DNA of 64,000 nt, from NCBI RefSeq assembly GCF_900112005.1, contig NZ_FOKK01000006.1, positions 124,001 through 188,000 on the forward strand, read 5' to 3'. The notes below the pieces were generated by a model. The model was not told the origin of the DNA. It saw only the letters and a list, made by a program, of their open reading frames with translations, and did no database searches. The translations under genes were made by a program, and so were the position numbers. The stretch comes from Algoriphagus aquimarinus (GTDB lineage: Bacteria > Bacteroidota > Bacteroidia > Cytophagales > Cyclobacteriaceae). Shown here piece by piece: positions 16,114 through 24,409 of this stretch; position 1 is the first letter of the stretch, and each line of letters opens with the position of its first letter.

Positions 16114-17997
16114 ATGAGTGACGCTATCAAACACGAATGCGGCATAGCAATGATTAGACTGCGAAAGCCTGCCCAGTATTACATCGATAAGTACGGGACT
16201 GCTTCTTTTGCTTCTAACAGGCTCTATGTCTTGATGCAGAAACAAATTAATCGAGGACAGGATGGTGCGGGTGTCGCCAATGTCAAAATTGACACGAAGC
16301 CTGGAACTCGCTACATCAGTAGATATAGGTCAGTTGAGCCTTCCGCTGTAAACTACATCTTTGACAAGATCAATCGCAAGTACAAAAAAGCCAAGAAAAT
16401 AGGCCCAGAGGATGCACTTACGAATGGGGAATGGCTGAAAGATAACATTGCTTTTACAGGTGAAGTTTGGCTTGGCCACCTGAGATATGGCACACATGGC
16501 GAGAATTCAATAGAAACTTGCCATCCATTTCTAAAACAAAATAACTGGAGAAGCCGAAACCTAGTAATGGCCGGTAACTTCAACATGACCAACGTGGAAG
16601 AGCTTTTTGACAAGCTTGTGGAACTTGGTCAGCACCCAAAGGAAAAAACCGATACTGTCACTGTGATGGAGAAAATCGGCCACTTCCTAGATGAAGAAAA
16701 TCAACGAATTTTTGATAAGTACAAGCACCAATTCTCCAATGAGCAGATCACTCAGGTCATCGAAGATGAATTGGATTTGGCGAGAATACTAAGAAGATCA
16801 TGTAGAGATTTTGACGGTGGGTATGCTATGGCAGGCATCGTCGGTAATGGTTCTTCTTTCGTAGTGAGAGATCCTTCTGGTATTCGCCCAGCTTTCTATT
16901 ATGCAGATGACGAAGTGATTGTAGTGGCTTCTGAGAAGCCAGCCATCAAGTCGGCATTTAATATTGATTTCAATTCCATCAAAGAGATTCAGCCAGGGCA
17001 TGCCTTGGTGATCAATAAGGATGGTTCCTATGCGGAATCTGAAATCATGCCTGCGAGAGAGAAAAAGTCTTGCTCTTTTGAGCGTATCTATTTCTCTAGA
17101 GGTACTGATCCGAATATCTATCAGGAGCGAAAAAATCTAGGAAAAGCACTTATTCCACAGATTTTGAAAGCAATTGATTTTGATCTGAAAAACACAGTCT
17201 TTTCATATATTCCAAATACAGCAGAAACAGCATTTTTGGGTATGATCGAAGGCTTAGAAGATTACTTAGCTGCCAAGCGAAGAGAAGTTTTCGTAGATGG
17301 CAAGCCTCATATGGGCGATTTGGATGAGCTATTAAGTTTCCGTCCTCGTGTAGAGAAGTTGGTGAGCAAGGATGTGAAACTTCGGACATTCATTGCGAGT
17401 GATGATGAACGGGATTCCATCGTGGCCAATGTGTATGATACTACTTATGAGGTGATTAAGACTGGAGTTGATACACTTGTGGTGATCGATGACAGTATTG
17501 TACGAGGTACTACTCTTGAGAAAAGTATTTTGACTACGCTAGATAAATTGAATCCTAAGCGAATTATAATCGTTTCCTCAGCTCCTCAGATCAGATACCC
17601 AGATTGCTACGGTATAGACATGTCCAAGATGAAGGAATTTGTTGCTTTCAGAGCAGCATTGGCCTTATTGAAGGAGAGAAAAATTGAAAACACATTGGAT
17701 AGTGTTTACGAAGCTTGTGTGGAGTCTCCTTATTCTGTAGACAACTTTGTGAAAGGAGTTTATAGCGAATTCACGGATGACGAGATTTCGGATAAGATCT
17801 CAGAGATTGTCACCAATGACCAAATAAAAGCTGAAGTACAAATAATCTATCAGACGGTAGATAATCTTCATAAGTGCTGTCCTGATCACTTGGGCGACTG
17901 GTATTTCACAGGTGATTATCCTACTACAGGTGGGATGAGAGTAGTGAATAAGTCTTTCGTCAACTTCATGGAAGGCAAGACAGTGAGAGCATACTAA
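16114..17997 (+). CDS. purF: Amidophosphoribosyltransferase, long Bacteroidota type
   Basis: PurF makes 5-phosphoribosylamine from PRPP and glutamine, the first step of purine synthesis. The N-terminal class II glutaminase begins MSDAIKHECGI, so the catalytic Cys9 must be exposed by removal of a short propeptide. NRGQDGAG, HLRYGTHG and the NF(N) loop follow. The C-terminal phosphoribosyltransferase half carries the PRPP loop VVIDDSIVRGTT (about 455-466). At 627 residues it is over 100 longer than E. coli PurF, mainly through insertions in both halves; this long form is usual in Bacteroidota. I chose ATG 16114, since the in-frame TTG at 16102 lies close to the predicted transcript start. A hairpin terminator (18052-18082) follows, so the gene is probably transcribed alone. 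Confidence 0.92.
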   Translation: MSDAIKHECGIAMIRLRKPAQYYIDKYGTASFASNRLYVLMQKQINRGQDGAGVANVKIDTKPGTRYISRYRSVEPSAVNYIFDKINRKYKKAKKIGPEDALTNGEWLKDNIAFTGEVWLGHLRYGTHGENSIETCHPFLKQNNWRSRNLVMAGNFNMTNVEELFDKLVELGQHPKEKTDTVTVMEKIGHFLDEENQRIFDKYKHQFSNEQITQVIEDELDLARILRRSCRDFDGGYAMAGIVGNGSSFVVRDPSGIRPAFYYADDEVIVVASEKPAIKSAFNIDFNSIKEIQPGHALVINKDGSYAESEIMPAREKKSCSFERIYFSRGTDPNIYQERKNLGKALIPQILKAIDFDLKNTVFSYIPNTAETAFLGMIEGLEDYLAAKRREVFVDGKPHMGDLDELLSFRPRVEKLVSKDVKLRTFIASDDERDSIVANVYDTTYEVIKTGVDTLVVIDDSIVRGTTLEKSILTTLDKLNPKRIIIVSSAPQIRYPDCYGIDMSKMKEFVAFRAALALLKERKIENTLDSVYEACVESPYSVDNFVKGVYSEFTDDEISDKISEIVTNDQIKAEVQIIYQTVDNLHKCCPDHLGDWYFTGDYPTTGGMRVVNKSFVNFMEGKTVRAY

Positions 17998-18051
17998 GGA
18001 AAACGGAAGAATTAGCATTTTCCTTCTTTTGGAAAAATGCATTATAAATTG

Positions 18052-18082
18052 AAGGCACAGATAATTTCTCTGTGCCTTTTTT
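18052..18082 (+). terminator. Rho-independent terminator after purF
   Basis: AGGCACAGA (18053-18061) pairs with TCTGTGCCT (18069-18077) around TAATTTC, followed by a T run to 18082. A second, weaker hairpin (GCATTTTCC/GGAAAAATGC, 18015-18040) precedes it. Confidence 0.88.
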
Positions 18083-18135
18083 ACTGCCAAAAGATTTCAA
18101 ATTCTTAATTTCATCTTAATTAGAATAAATAGAAA

Positions 18136-19188
18136 ATGGACATAAACGTAAGCCTTTTAAAGGAAATCTGCGAAATAGCAGGAGCACCTGGATTTGAAAA
18201 AAGAGTTCGGGATCGAGTAATTGATTTAGTCACTCCACTGGTTGACGAAGTGAAAGTGGATAATATAGGGAATGTGATTGCCATCAAGAAGGGTGTGAGA
18301 AATCCTGATGGAAAGCGTGTAATGATCGCAGCCCACATGGATGAGATTGGTTTCATTGTCACTCATATAGATGACAACGGCTTTTTGAGATTCCACACGC
18401 TGGGAGGCTTTGATCCGAAAACACTCACTGCGCAGCGCGTAATAGTGCACGGGAAAAAGGATCTGGTAGGAGTGATGGGGAGTAAGCCTATTCACGTGAT
18501 GTCAGCCGAAGAGCGAACCAAATTGCCTAAAACCACAGACTTTTTTATCGACTTGGGCATGCCCAAAGAAGAAGTGGAGAAATACATTACCATAGGTGAT
18601 CCGGTGACTAGAGACCGAGAACTGATTGAAATGGGTGACTGTGTGAATTGTAAATCAATTGACAATAGAGTGGCAGTATTTATCCTGATCGAAATGCTGA
18701 AACAATTAGAAAACCCAGCGTACGATGTCTATGCGACTTTTACGGTACAAGAAGAAGTTGGCTTGCGTGGTGCTAATGTTGCTGCACATGGGATTAACCC
18801 TGATTTTGGGATCGCTCTGGATACTACCATAGCATTCGATGTGCCGGGAGCTCAAGCTCATGAGAAGGTGACTGAGCTAGGTAAGGGCACAGCTATCAAG
18901 ATTATGGACGCGATGACGATCTGTGATTACAGGATGGTGGAATTCATGAAGCAGACTGCTGACAAAGCCAAGATTTCCTGGCAGCCTGAAATACTGGTAG
19001 CAGGTGGTACGGATACTGCTGGAGTACAACGTATGGGAAAGCAGGGAGCGATCGCAGGGGCGATTTCCATTCCTACCAGACATCTACATCAGGTGATAGA
19101 AATGGCTCATAAGAAAGATATTGCTGATTCCATCGCTTTGTTAAAAGCATGTCTAGAACAGATTGATCAATACGATTGGAAGCATTAA
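18136..19188 (+). CDS. M42 family aminopeptidase
   Basis: This 350-residue cytoplasmic metallopeptidase should trim N-terminal residues from peptides, as do the TET-type dodecameric aminopeptidases and endoglucanase-annotated relatives. The di-metal site is visible: His67 in AAHMDEIGF, the bridging Asp in CKSIDNRVA (about 177), the catalytic base Glu and ligand Glu in QEEVGLRGA, Asp in ALDTTIAFD, and the final His in HLHQVIEMAH. The PDZ-like insertion domain typical of the family lies at about 75-165. The gene is followed after 31 bases by the App1-like phosphatase and then the lipid kinase, so the three may share a transcript, though no functional link of the peptidase to lipids is evident. 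Confidence 0.93.
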   Translation: MDINVSLLKEICEIAGAPGFEKRVRDRVIDLVTPLVDEVKVDNIGNVIAIKKGVRNPDGKRVMIAAHMDEIGFIVTHIDDNGFLRFHTLGGFDPKTLTAQRVIVHGKKDLVGVMGSKPIHVMSAEERTKLPKTTDFFIDLGMPKEEVEKYITIGDPVTRDRELIEMGDCVNCKSIDNRVAVFILIEMLKQLENPAYDVYATFTVQEEVGLRGANVAAHGINPDFGIALDTTIAFDVPGAQAHEKVTELGKGTAIKIMDAMTICDYRMVEFMKQTADKAKISWQPEILVAGGTDTAGVQRMGKQGAIAGAISIPTRHLHQVIEMAHKKDIADSIALLKACLEQIDQYDWKH

Positions 19189-19219
19189 TCTGATCTAATA
19201 GCCGCCTAATTCTACTCGA

Positions 19220-20257
19220 ATGAAAAATGGACTCATTATAATCTGCGTAATTTTTGCCCTAGTACTGGTATATCAATTCGCAGGTTATTTAATGAGTATT
19301 TCTAAGCAGGACAAAATCAAAGTCGAACCTTTTTTGGCCTTTGGAAATAATACTGAGGTGTTTTTCAAAGGAAGAGTAATTAGGGCTTATACACAGAGTA
19401 GACCTTCGTCTCGTAAAAGTTGGCTGTCAAATATCATTGCTTCAGTGAAAAGGTATGCAGGATCATCTGTGCCTTTGGCTAAAGTAGAAATCACTTTTCA
19501 GGAAAAAAGCTATGTAGTATCCACTGATGAGGATGGGGTTTTTGAGTTGCAGATTGGGGAATGTCAACCCAATAGTGGACTAAGTGAACTAGTAACTTTT
19601 CAGGTACTGGAGCCAAAAACCAGGAATTCACCAATTGCCCATATGGATGTGATTCGCTATTCGGGTGATACGGGAGTGATCTCAGATATTGACGATACCA
19701 TCATTATTTCGCATTCTACAGACATTGGGAAAAAGTTTTGGCTTTCAATATCTAAAAATGCTTTCACCAGAAGACCACTACCTAATGTGTCTGAGTTTTA
19801 TAAAAAACTAACTGGGAACGGGATTTATCCAATATTCTATGTCTCTAGCAGTGATTGGTCTTTGTTTGATTTGATCAAGGATTTTCTACGTTTCCGTCAT
19901 ATTCCTGATGGGCCGATCTTGCTCAAGGACAAACATATTAATCTTAAAAATATCTGGAGATCTGGAGGTGGTGATCACTCTCATAAATTACAGAAAATTG
20001 AGCTTCTGATGGAAATGTACCCTAAGATGCAGTTTTACATAGTGGGAGACAGTGGACAGCATGATCCTGAGATTTATGCTCAAATCATGGAGGAGTATCC
20101 AGGAAGAGTGAAAGATGTGTTTATAAGAATTGTGGGCAAATTAGATAAGTCTAGAGAAAGCGAATTAATGAAACTCCACGGTTCAGATCACTTCCATTTT
20201 ATAGAGTCGTCTGAACAGGCAATAGAAATACTCGAGAAAGAATCAATTATCAACTAG
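19220..20257 (+). CDS. App1-like phosphatidate phosphatase (DUF2183)
   Basis: The 345-residue protein has an N-terminal membrane anchor (about 4-24, IIICVIFALVLVYQFAGYL). A small beta domain follows, then the App1 catalytic domain with the HAD-type motif DIDDT (156-160), the first Asp being the expected nucleophile. YVSSSDWSLFDL supplies the second HAD Ser motif, LLKDKH the Lys region, and IVGDSGQHDPEIY the acidic motif. In yeast, App1 dephosphorylates phosphatidic acid to diacylglycerol; bacterial members of this family are largely untested. The next gene, 16 bases downstream, is a diacylglycerol-kinase-family protein catalysing in principle the reverse reaction, which supports a phospholipid substrate. 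The predicted active site faces the cytoplasm if the anchor is type II. Confidence 0.87.
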   Translation: MKNGLIIICVIFALVLVYQFAGYLMSISKQDKIKVEPFLAFGNNTEVFFKGRVIRAYTQSRPSSRKSWLSNIIASVKRYAGSSVPLAKVEITFQEKSYVVSTDEDGVFELQIGECQPNSGLSELVTFQVLEPKTRNSPIAHMDVIRYSGDTGVISDIDDTIIISHSTDIGKKFWLSISKNAFTRRPLPNVSEFYKKLTGNGIYPIFYVSSSDWSLFDLIKDFLRFRHIPDGPILLKDKHINLKNIWRSGGGDHSHKLQKIELLMEMYPKMQFYIVGDSGQHDPEIYAQIMEEYPGRVKDVFIRIVGKLDKSRESELMKLHGSDHFHFIESSEQAIEILEKESIIN

Positions 20258-20273
20258 TTTAATATCTGGTAAA

Positions 20274-21179
20274 ATGGCAGCAAAATGTTTGTTGATTTAT
20301 AACCCTGTTTCTGGAAATGACTCTATTACCGATGTAGAACTTCTGGAAATGGCACAAGTGAGAATGCCTGATTTTTCAGTAGAATTATGGGAGACCACCG
20401 GTGAGAATGACGAGGATAAGATTAAAGCCAAATACAACGAGTCCAAACCTGATTTGGTACTTATTGGCGGAGGGGATGGGACTGTAAAATTGGTAGCCAA
20501 ATGCCTACAGGAGGAGAAAGTACCCATGTGTATTTTGCCTCTAGGCTCTGCTAATGGACTGGCAAAATGTTTGGGCATTAATGATATGGTGGATTCTTGG
20601 GAGTCAGTAAGAGATTTCAAAGCCCATTATATTGATGCTATTCAAATCAACGGAGAACTTTGTTTACACTTAGCTGACTTTGGTATCAATGCTAACCTTA
20701 TTCAGAAATTTGAGCAGGAGGAATCCCGTGGTATGTTAGCTTATGTAAAGAATTCCTTTTCAGAGATTTTTGGTGCTGAGGCTAAGAAATTCCAGCTGGA
20801 AATCAGTGGAGAATCCATAGAAGTCATCGCTAAAATGATTGTAATCGCCAATGGAGATCAGTATGGCACTGGGGCGATTGTGAATTGCAATGGTATCATG
20901 GATGATGGGAAATTTGAAGTTATCGCTTTCAATCCTGAGACTGCTGAAAATTACGTGCGTATGACTATGGCATTTTTTAAAGGAGATATAGATGAGGTTG
21001 AGGGAGTGCGGTCTTGGTCTGTTGAGGAGTGTAAACTTTCTAATCCTGAAGGCGCAGAATTTCAAATTGATGGAGAAATGATGGATTCTACTGATTTCAT
21101 CTCTGCTAAAATAGAAAAGCATGCGTTTAAGTTTTTGACTGGTAAATCTTTTGCCGCTTGCCACACTTCCTTGGATTGA
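20274..21179 (+). CDS. Diacylglycerol kinase family lipid kinase (YegS/DagK-like)
   Basis: The 301-residue cytoplasmic protein has the NAD-kinase/DAGK-like N-terminal domain beginning LLIYNPVSG (6-14), the ATP loop GGGDGT (65-70) and PLGSANGLAK (89-98, usually GTxN in the family). The C-terminal beta-sandwich domain contains GDGQYG-like NGDQYGTG, GxFEV (KFEVIAF) and FQIDGEMM. The family phosphorylates diacylglycerol, phosphatidylglycerol or sphingoid bases; the exact substrate cannot be read from sequence. It lies 16 bases after the App1-like phosphatase, forming a kinase/phosphatase pair that could set the phosphatidate to diacylglycerol ratio. The PLGSAN in place of PxGTxN is a mild deviation that occurs in Bacteroidota members. 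Confidence 0.9.
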   Translation: MAAKCLLIYNPVSGNDSITDVELLEMAQVRMPDFSVELWETTGENDEDKIKAKYNESKPDLVLIGGGDGTVKLVAKCLQEEKVPMCILPLGSANGLAKCLGINDMVDSWESVRDFKAHYIDAIQINGELCLHLADFGINANLIQKFEQEESRGMLAYVKNSFSEIFGAEAKKFQLEISGESIEVIAKMIVIANGDQYGTGAIVNCNGIMDDGKFEVIAFNPETAENYVRMTMAFFKGDIDEVEGVRSWSVEECKLSNPEGAEFQIDGEMMDSTDFISAKIEKHAFKFLTGKSFAACHTSLD

Positions 21180-21259
21180 GTTAGCTTATCCAAAACTGAC
21201 TTTTTAAACCCCGGAATTCCTTATCTTACTTTTATCTTTTTACATCTAATTAAACCTCC

Positions 21260-22063
21260 ATGTTTAGAAAAATACTAGTAGCCTCTATTTTGGGTACTGC
21301 CTTGATTTCCTGTAGTGCAGAGAAAAAAGAAACCCAGGTAGCAGAACAACCCAAAGCTGAATGGATTGATATGTTTAACGGTGAAAACCTGGAAGATTGG
21401 ACCGCTAAAATATATCATCATGAGTCGGGTGATAACTATCAAAACACCTTTCGTGTGGTCGATGGTACCATAGAGGTGAATTACGATGATTACAATGAAG
21501 GCTTTAATGATCGCTATGGTCACCTGTTTTATAAGAAACCATTTTCATCCTTCCATATGACTTGGGAATATCGATTTACAGAGCAATGGCTAGAAGATGC
21601 GGCTAGTTATACTTATAGAAATAGTGGCGTGATGTTTCATTCTCAGGCTCCAGAGACTATTTTGAAGGAGCAGGATTGGCCTATTTCTGTGGAATGGCAA
21701 ATGCTGGCCGAAGAGAAAGAAGGAGTTCCTAGACCAACAGGAAATATGTGCTCGCCTGGAACAGATGTGTTTTTTGAAGGGAAAAAAGATCCTAGACATT
21801 GCATTAATTCCACTTCTCCGACATTCAAATGGGATGAGTGGGTGAAGGCTGATTTGATCGTTTACGGAGATTCCTTAGTAGTTCACCTGGTGAATGATGT
21901 GAAGGTGTTGGAGTATACCTTGCCTCAGATCGGCGGAGGAGTTGCCAATGGCTTTGATCCAAAATACAAAGAAGACGGCAAGTTGCTGAAAGAGGGTTAC
22001 ATCGGCCTACAGAGTGAAGGTCAAGGTGTGATTTTCAAGAATTTGAAGATTAAAGAATTGTAG
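21260..22063 (+). CDS. DUF1080 lipoprotein (3-keto-disaccharide hydrolase-like)
   Basis: This 267-residue protein begins with a lipoprotein signal (lipobox LISC, Cys18). The mature part is one DUF1080 beta-sandwich domain related to concanavalin-like lectins: WIDMFNGENLEDW at its start, the ESGD and YGHLFYKKPFSSFHMTWEYRF strands, RNSGVMFHS, and GYIGLQSEGQGVIFKNLKI at the end. All of these are standard family marks. Recent work assigns several DUF1080 proteins 3-keto-glycoside hydrolase activity, in partnership with Gfo/Idh-type 3-dehydrogenases. A secreted Gfo/Idh protein is encoded convergently 370 bases away. The actual substrate is unknown. A strong terminator follows at 22120-22149. Confidence 0.9.
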   Translation: MFRKILVASILGTALISCSAEKKETQVAEQPKAEWIDMFNGENLEDWTAKIYHHESGDNYQNTFRVVDGTIEVNYDDYNEGFNDRYGHLFYKKPFSSFHMTWEYRFTEQWLEDAASYTYRNSGVMFHSQAPETILKEQDWPISVEWQMLAEEKEGVPRPTGNMCSPGTDVFFEGKKDPRHCINSTSPTFKWDEWVKADLIVYGDSLVVHLVNDVKVLEYTLPQIGGGVANGFDPKYKEDGKLLKEGYIGLQSEGQGVIFKNLKIKEL

Positions 22064-22119
22064 TAGGGGCAATGTAAGGGCGAATGATTATTCGCCCCTA
22101 CGCATGCGTATTTCTTGCC

Positions 22120-22149
22120 GCCGTTCGTGTAGACACGAACGGCTTTTTT
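22120..22149 (+). terminator. Rho-independent terminator after the DUF1080 gene
   Basis: GCCGTTCGTGT (22120-22130) pairs with ACACGAACGGC (22133-22143), the innermost pair probably open, followed by a T run to 22149. A second stem-forming repeat (GTAGGGGC at 22063-22070 with GCCCCTAC at 22094-22101) precedes it. Confidence 0.85.
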
Positions 22150-22219
22150 ATTTGATAATGTGTATCCTATTATAGGTATTTATCCAAATAGTATTCTGCG
22201 AGCTGCTCCTCTCGGCTCC

Positions 22220-22341
22220 CCTCGACTTCGCTCGTGGGCCGAATGCTAGAATGAAACTAGTGGAGGGTGAAAAAGGTGGCGCAGCTGCCTCTTTCACCCT
22301 CCCATTACATCACCGAATACGGTGGCTGAGCGAAGTCGAGG
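22220..22341. repeat. Nested palindromic intergenic repeat
   Basis: The outer arms CCTCGACTTCGCTC (22220-22233) and GAGCGAAGTCGAGG (22328-22341) are perfect 14-base inverted repeats. Inside, GGAGGGTGAAA (22262-22272) and TTTCACCCTCC (22292-22302) form a perfect 11-bp stem whose loop holds a further GCAGCTGC palindrome. There is no reading frame of note. Confidence 0.75.
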
Positions 22342-22432
22342 CCTATTGACAGTTACATGCAAACAAACGGTCAACACTATGTAGGGAAGTACTCACTTCG
22401 TTCTTCGGTCTTCAGTCTCCCAGCTTTCACCT

Positions 22433-23536
22433 CTACTTCAAATAAACCGTCTTTCCCGTCTTAGCACTTTCCACGGCTGCGGACAAGATTTCTACCACTA
22501 TCATATTGTTTTCAAGTGAAGGGAGGGCATATTCATCGAGTATAAGTTCCCCATTGATTACAGCTAAGAATAAGGTGAACGGGTCTTCGAATGGTGTCTT
22601 TTCATATTCCAAGTTGTATTCAGTTTCTTCAAATCCGGAATAGCCTTCAGCATTTAAGACACGGACATCAGTTGGATTATCCGCATAGATAGCTCCGGTA
22701 AGTCCGTAGATTTCCATGTCTTTTCGGCCAATTGGCCAATTCCATGAGGCTTGAATTATGGCCTGCGAATCGTCATAAGTGAGGATGATGGTTCCTTCAT
22801 CATCCACTTTCGGATTGTTCTCGGCTTGAAGTTGCTGAGTCACTGCAGTTACTGATTTTGGACGTTTTCCATTTTCAAGCCAAGTCACCAGATTTGCTCC
22901 GTAGCATCCAAAGTCGATGATTGCACCACCACCATTAAGTTTTGGGTCAGTTAGCCATTCCAGAAACTCGTCACTTACGCCTATCTTTTTCGGCCCTTTA
23001 TGCCCATCTCGTACCACTACTTTTCGCAAGTCGCCCACTTCCCCACTTTGAAGGATTTCATAAGCTTTGAAAGTGCTAGGATACCAAGTCGTCTCGTAAT
23101 TGGTAATGAGGTGAATGTTGTGTTTTTCTGCAAGCGTTTTCATTTTCTGCGCATGTTCCAGACTCACCGCTAGCGGCTTTTCTACCATTACGTGTATGCC
23201 TCTTGGTGCGCAAGCTTCCACTACAGCTAGATGATCGTATATATTTCCAAAGGCTGTTACCGCTTCAGGTTTCGTTTTTTCCAGCATTTCTTCCATGGTG
23301 TCAAAAACCAAATCCATCGAAATCCCATGCTGCTTGGTAAGTCGTTTTGCCAATTCTCTATTAGGCTCGGCAATGCCCACAATCTCTAAATCAGCTCGGT
23401 CTTTTGCATTCAAAATCCAGCCTACATGACCGTGAGTGAGGCCTGCGACCCCGATTTTTGTGCGTTTCTGCTGCGCAAAAGAATGAGTACTTAAAAATAC
23501 TGAAAGTATTAAACAGAAAATGAATCGGGTTTTCAT
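22433..23536 (-). CDS. Secreted Gfo/Idh/MocA family oxidoreductase
   Basis: The 367-residue protein has a Sec signal peptide ending near HSFAQ (about 22), so it acts outside the cytoplasm with a tightly held NAD(P). The Rossmann domain follows at once with KIGVAGLTHGHVGW in place of the usual GxGxxG. The family EKP motif is VMVEKPLAVSLEHA (about 115), and the C-terminal alpha/beta domain holds the GGGAIIDFGCYGANLV segment with the catalytic-region Asp and His/Tyr. Such exported members in Bacteroidota oxidise the 3-hydroxyl of glycosides or act on sugar acids. The nearby DUF1080 gene, convergent at 370 bases, fits a 3-keto-glycoside route, though the two are on opposite strands. Substrate is not determined. 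Confidence 0.88.
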   Translation of the reverse strand: MKTRFIFCLILSVFLSTHSFAQQKRTKIGVAGLTHGHVGWILNAKDRADLEIVGIAEPNRELAKRLTKQHGISMDLVFDTMEEMLEKTKPEAVTAFGNIYDHLAVVEACAPRGIHVMVEKPLAVSLEHAQKMKTLAEKHNIHLITNYETTWYPSTFKAYEILQSGEVGDLRKVVVRDGHKGPKKIGVSDEFLEWLTDPKLNGGGAIIDFGCYGANLVTWLENGKRPKSVTAVTQQLQAENNPKVDDEGTIILTYDDSQAIIQASWNWPIGRKDMEIYGLTGAIYADNPTDVRVLNAEGYSGFEETEYNLEYEKTPFEDPFTLFLAVINGELILDEYALPSLENNMIVVEILSAAVESAKTGKTVYLK

Positions 23537-23675
23537 GGGTTAGTTAGGTTTGAGAACTAAAAAATCGAGAAATTGGATTGACTTTGCAAGGATGCGATGA
23601 TTTTTAGTTTTAATAGAACTCGGCCATTGCAACACATTCAGTTTGGTAAGGCCTTAAAAGAATATAAGTTTTAGA

Positions 23676-24254
23676 ATGATTAACCAAGATAGGATACAAC
23701 TGCCATTTCAATTTGATAGTCAATTGCTTCAGGAAGAGGTGAAAAAACTGATAGAAGTGGAGTGGATCAACCATTTTGTAACACAAAATTACCAAGGGAA
23801 TTGGTCAGTGATTCCGCTCACAGCTAGAGAAGGGGTGACGCATCCTATCTTAATGGCGACAGCTATTCCAGGTGATTATGATTTTGTCCCGACTCCTTAC
23901 TTAGAATCCAGTCCTTATTTTCAATCAGTTTTGGAAAGCTTCAAAGCAGAAAAATGTTCGGTGAGGTTGATGAAATTAACTCCAGGTTCGGAGATAAAAG
24001 AGCATCGTGATTATGATTTGGATGAAGGAGAAGTTCGGATTCACATACCCGTTTTCACCAATGATAAGGTGAGCTTTTTTGTGAATAACCGGAAGGTGGA
24101 AATGAAGGAAGGGGAATGCTGGTATCTTCGACTTTCTGACCCACATAGCGTTCTAAATGAAGGCGAAACGGATAGAATTCACTTGGTAATGGATATGAAG
24201 GTGAATGACTGGCTTATGGGAATTATGGGTCAACTTATATCCAAAAGGCAGTGA
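23676..24254 (+). CDS. Aspartyl/asparaginyl beta-hydroxylase-like protein
   Basis: The 192-residue cytoplasmic protein has the double-stranded beta-helix of the Asp/Asn beta-hydroxylase family, Fe(II)/2-oxoglutarate dioxygenases. Visible family marks are LTPGSEIKEHRDYD (about 106-119), with the first metal His and the following acidic residue, RIHIPVFTN with the Arg that binds 2-oxoglutarate, the strand ECWYLRLSDPHSVLNEG, and RIHLVMD with the second metal His. The protein lacks the membrane anchor and TPR region of animal enzymes, as bacterial members generally do. The substrate is unknown. It is transcribed alone, away from the divergent Gfo/Idh gene, and an 80-base inverted-repeat element follows it. 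Confidence 0.85.
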   Translation: MINQDRIQLPFQFDSQLLQEEVKKLIEVEWINHFVTQNYQGNWSVIPLTAREGVTHPILMATAIPGDYDFVPTPYLESSPYFQSVLESFKAEKCSVRLMKLTPGSEIKEHRDYDLDEGEVRIHIPVFTNDKVSFFVNNRKVEMKEGECWYLRLSDPHSVLNEGETDRIHLVMDMKVNDWLMGIMGQLISKRQ

Positions 24255-24325
24255 TATAATCAGAAAGCTTTTGTGAGATTTTCTGATCGAAAAGGAGCTG
24301 CTTGAAGCAATCCCGAGTTTGTAGG

Positions 24326-24405
24326 TAGTATCCCATTAAATGTGTAAAGTAGCCCGAAAAATTATAGAACAGCTTTTCAACGTTTACACACTTAATGGGA
24401 TAGTA
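24326..24405. repeat. 80-base inverted-repeat element (MITE-like)
   Basis: 23-base arms at 24326-24348 and 24383-24405 match in inverted orientation except at two positions, with a 34-base spacer. Each inner end reads TGTGTAAA or its complement. The element sits between the convergent hydroxylase-like and carbonic anhydrase genes and ends five bases before the stop codon of the latter. It may serve as a shared terminator or be the remains of an insertion element. Confidence 0.7.
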
Positions 24406-24409
24406 TTAA

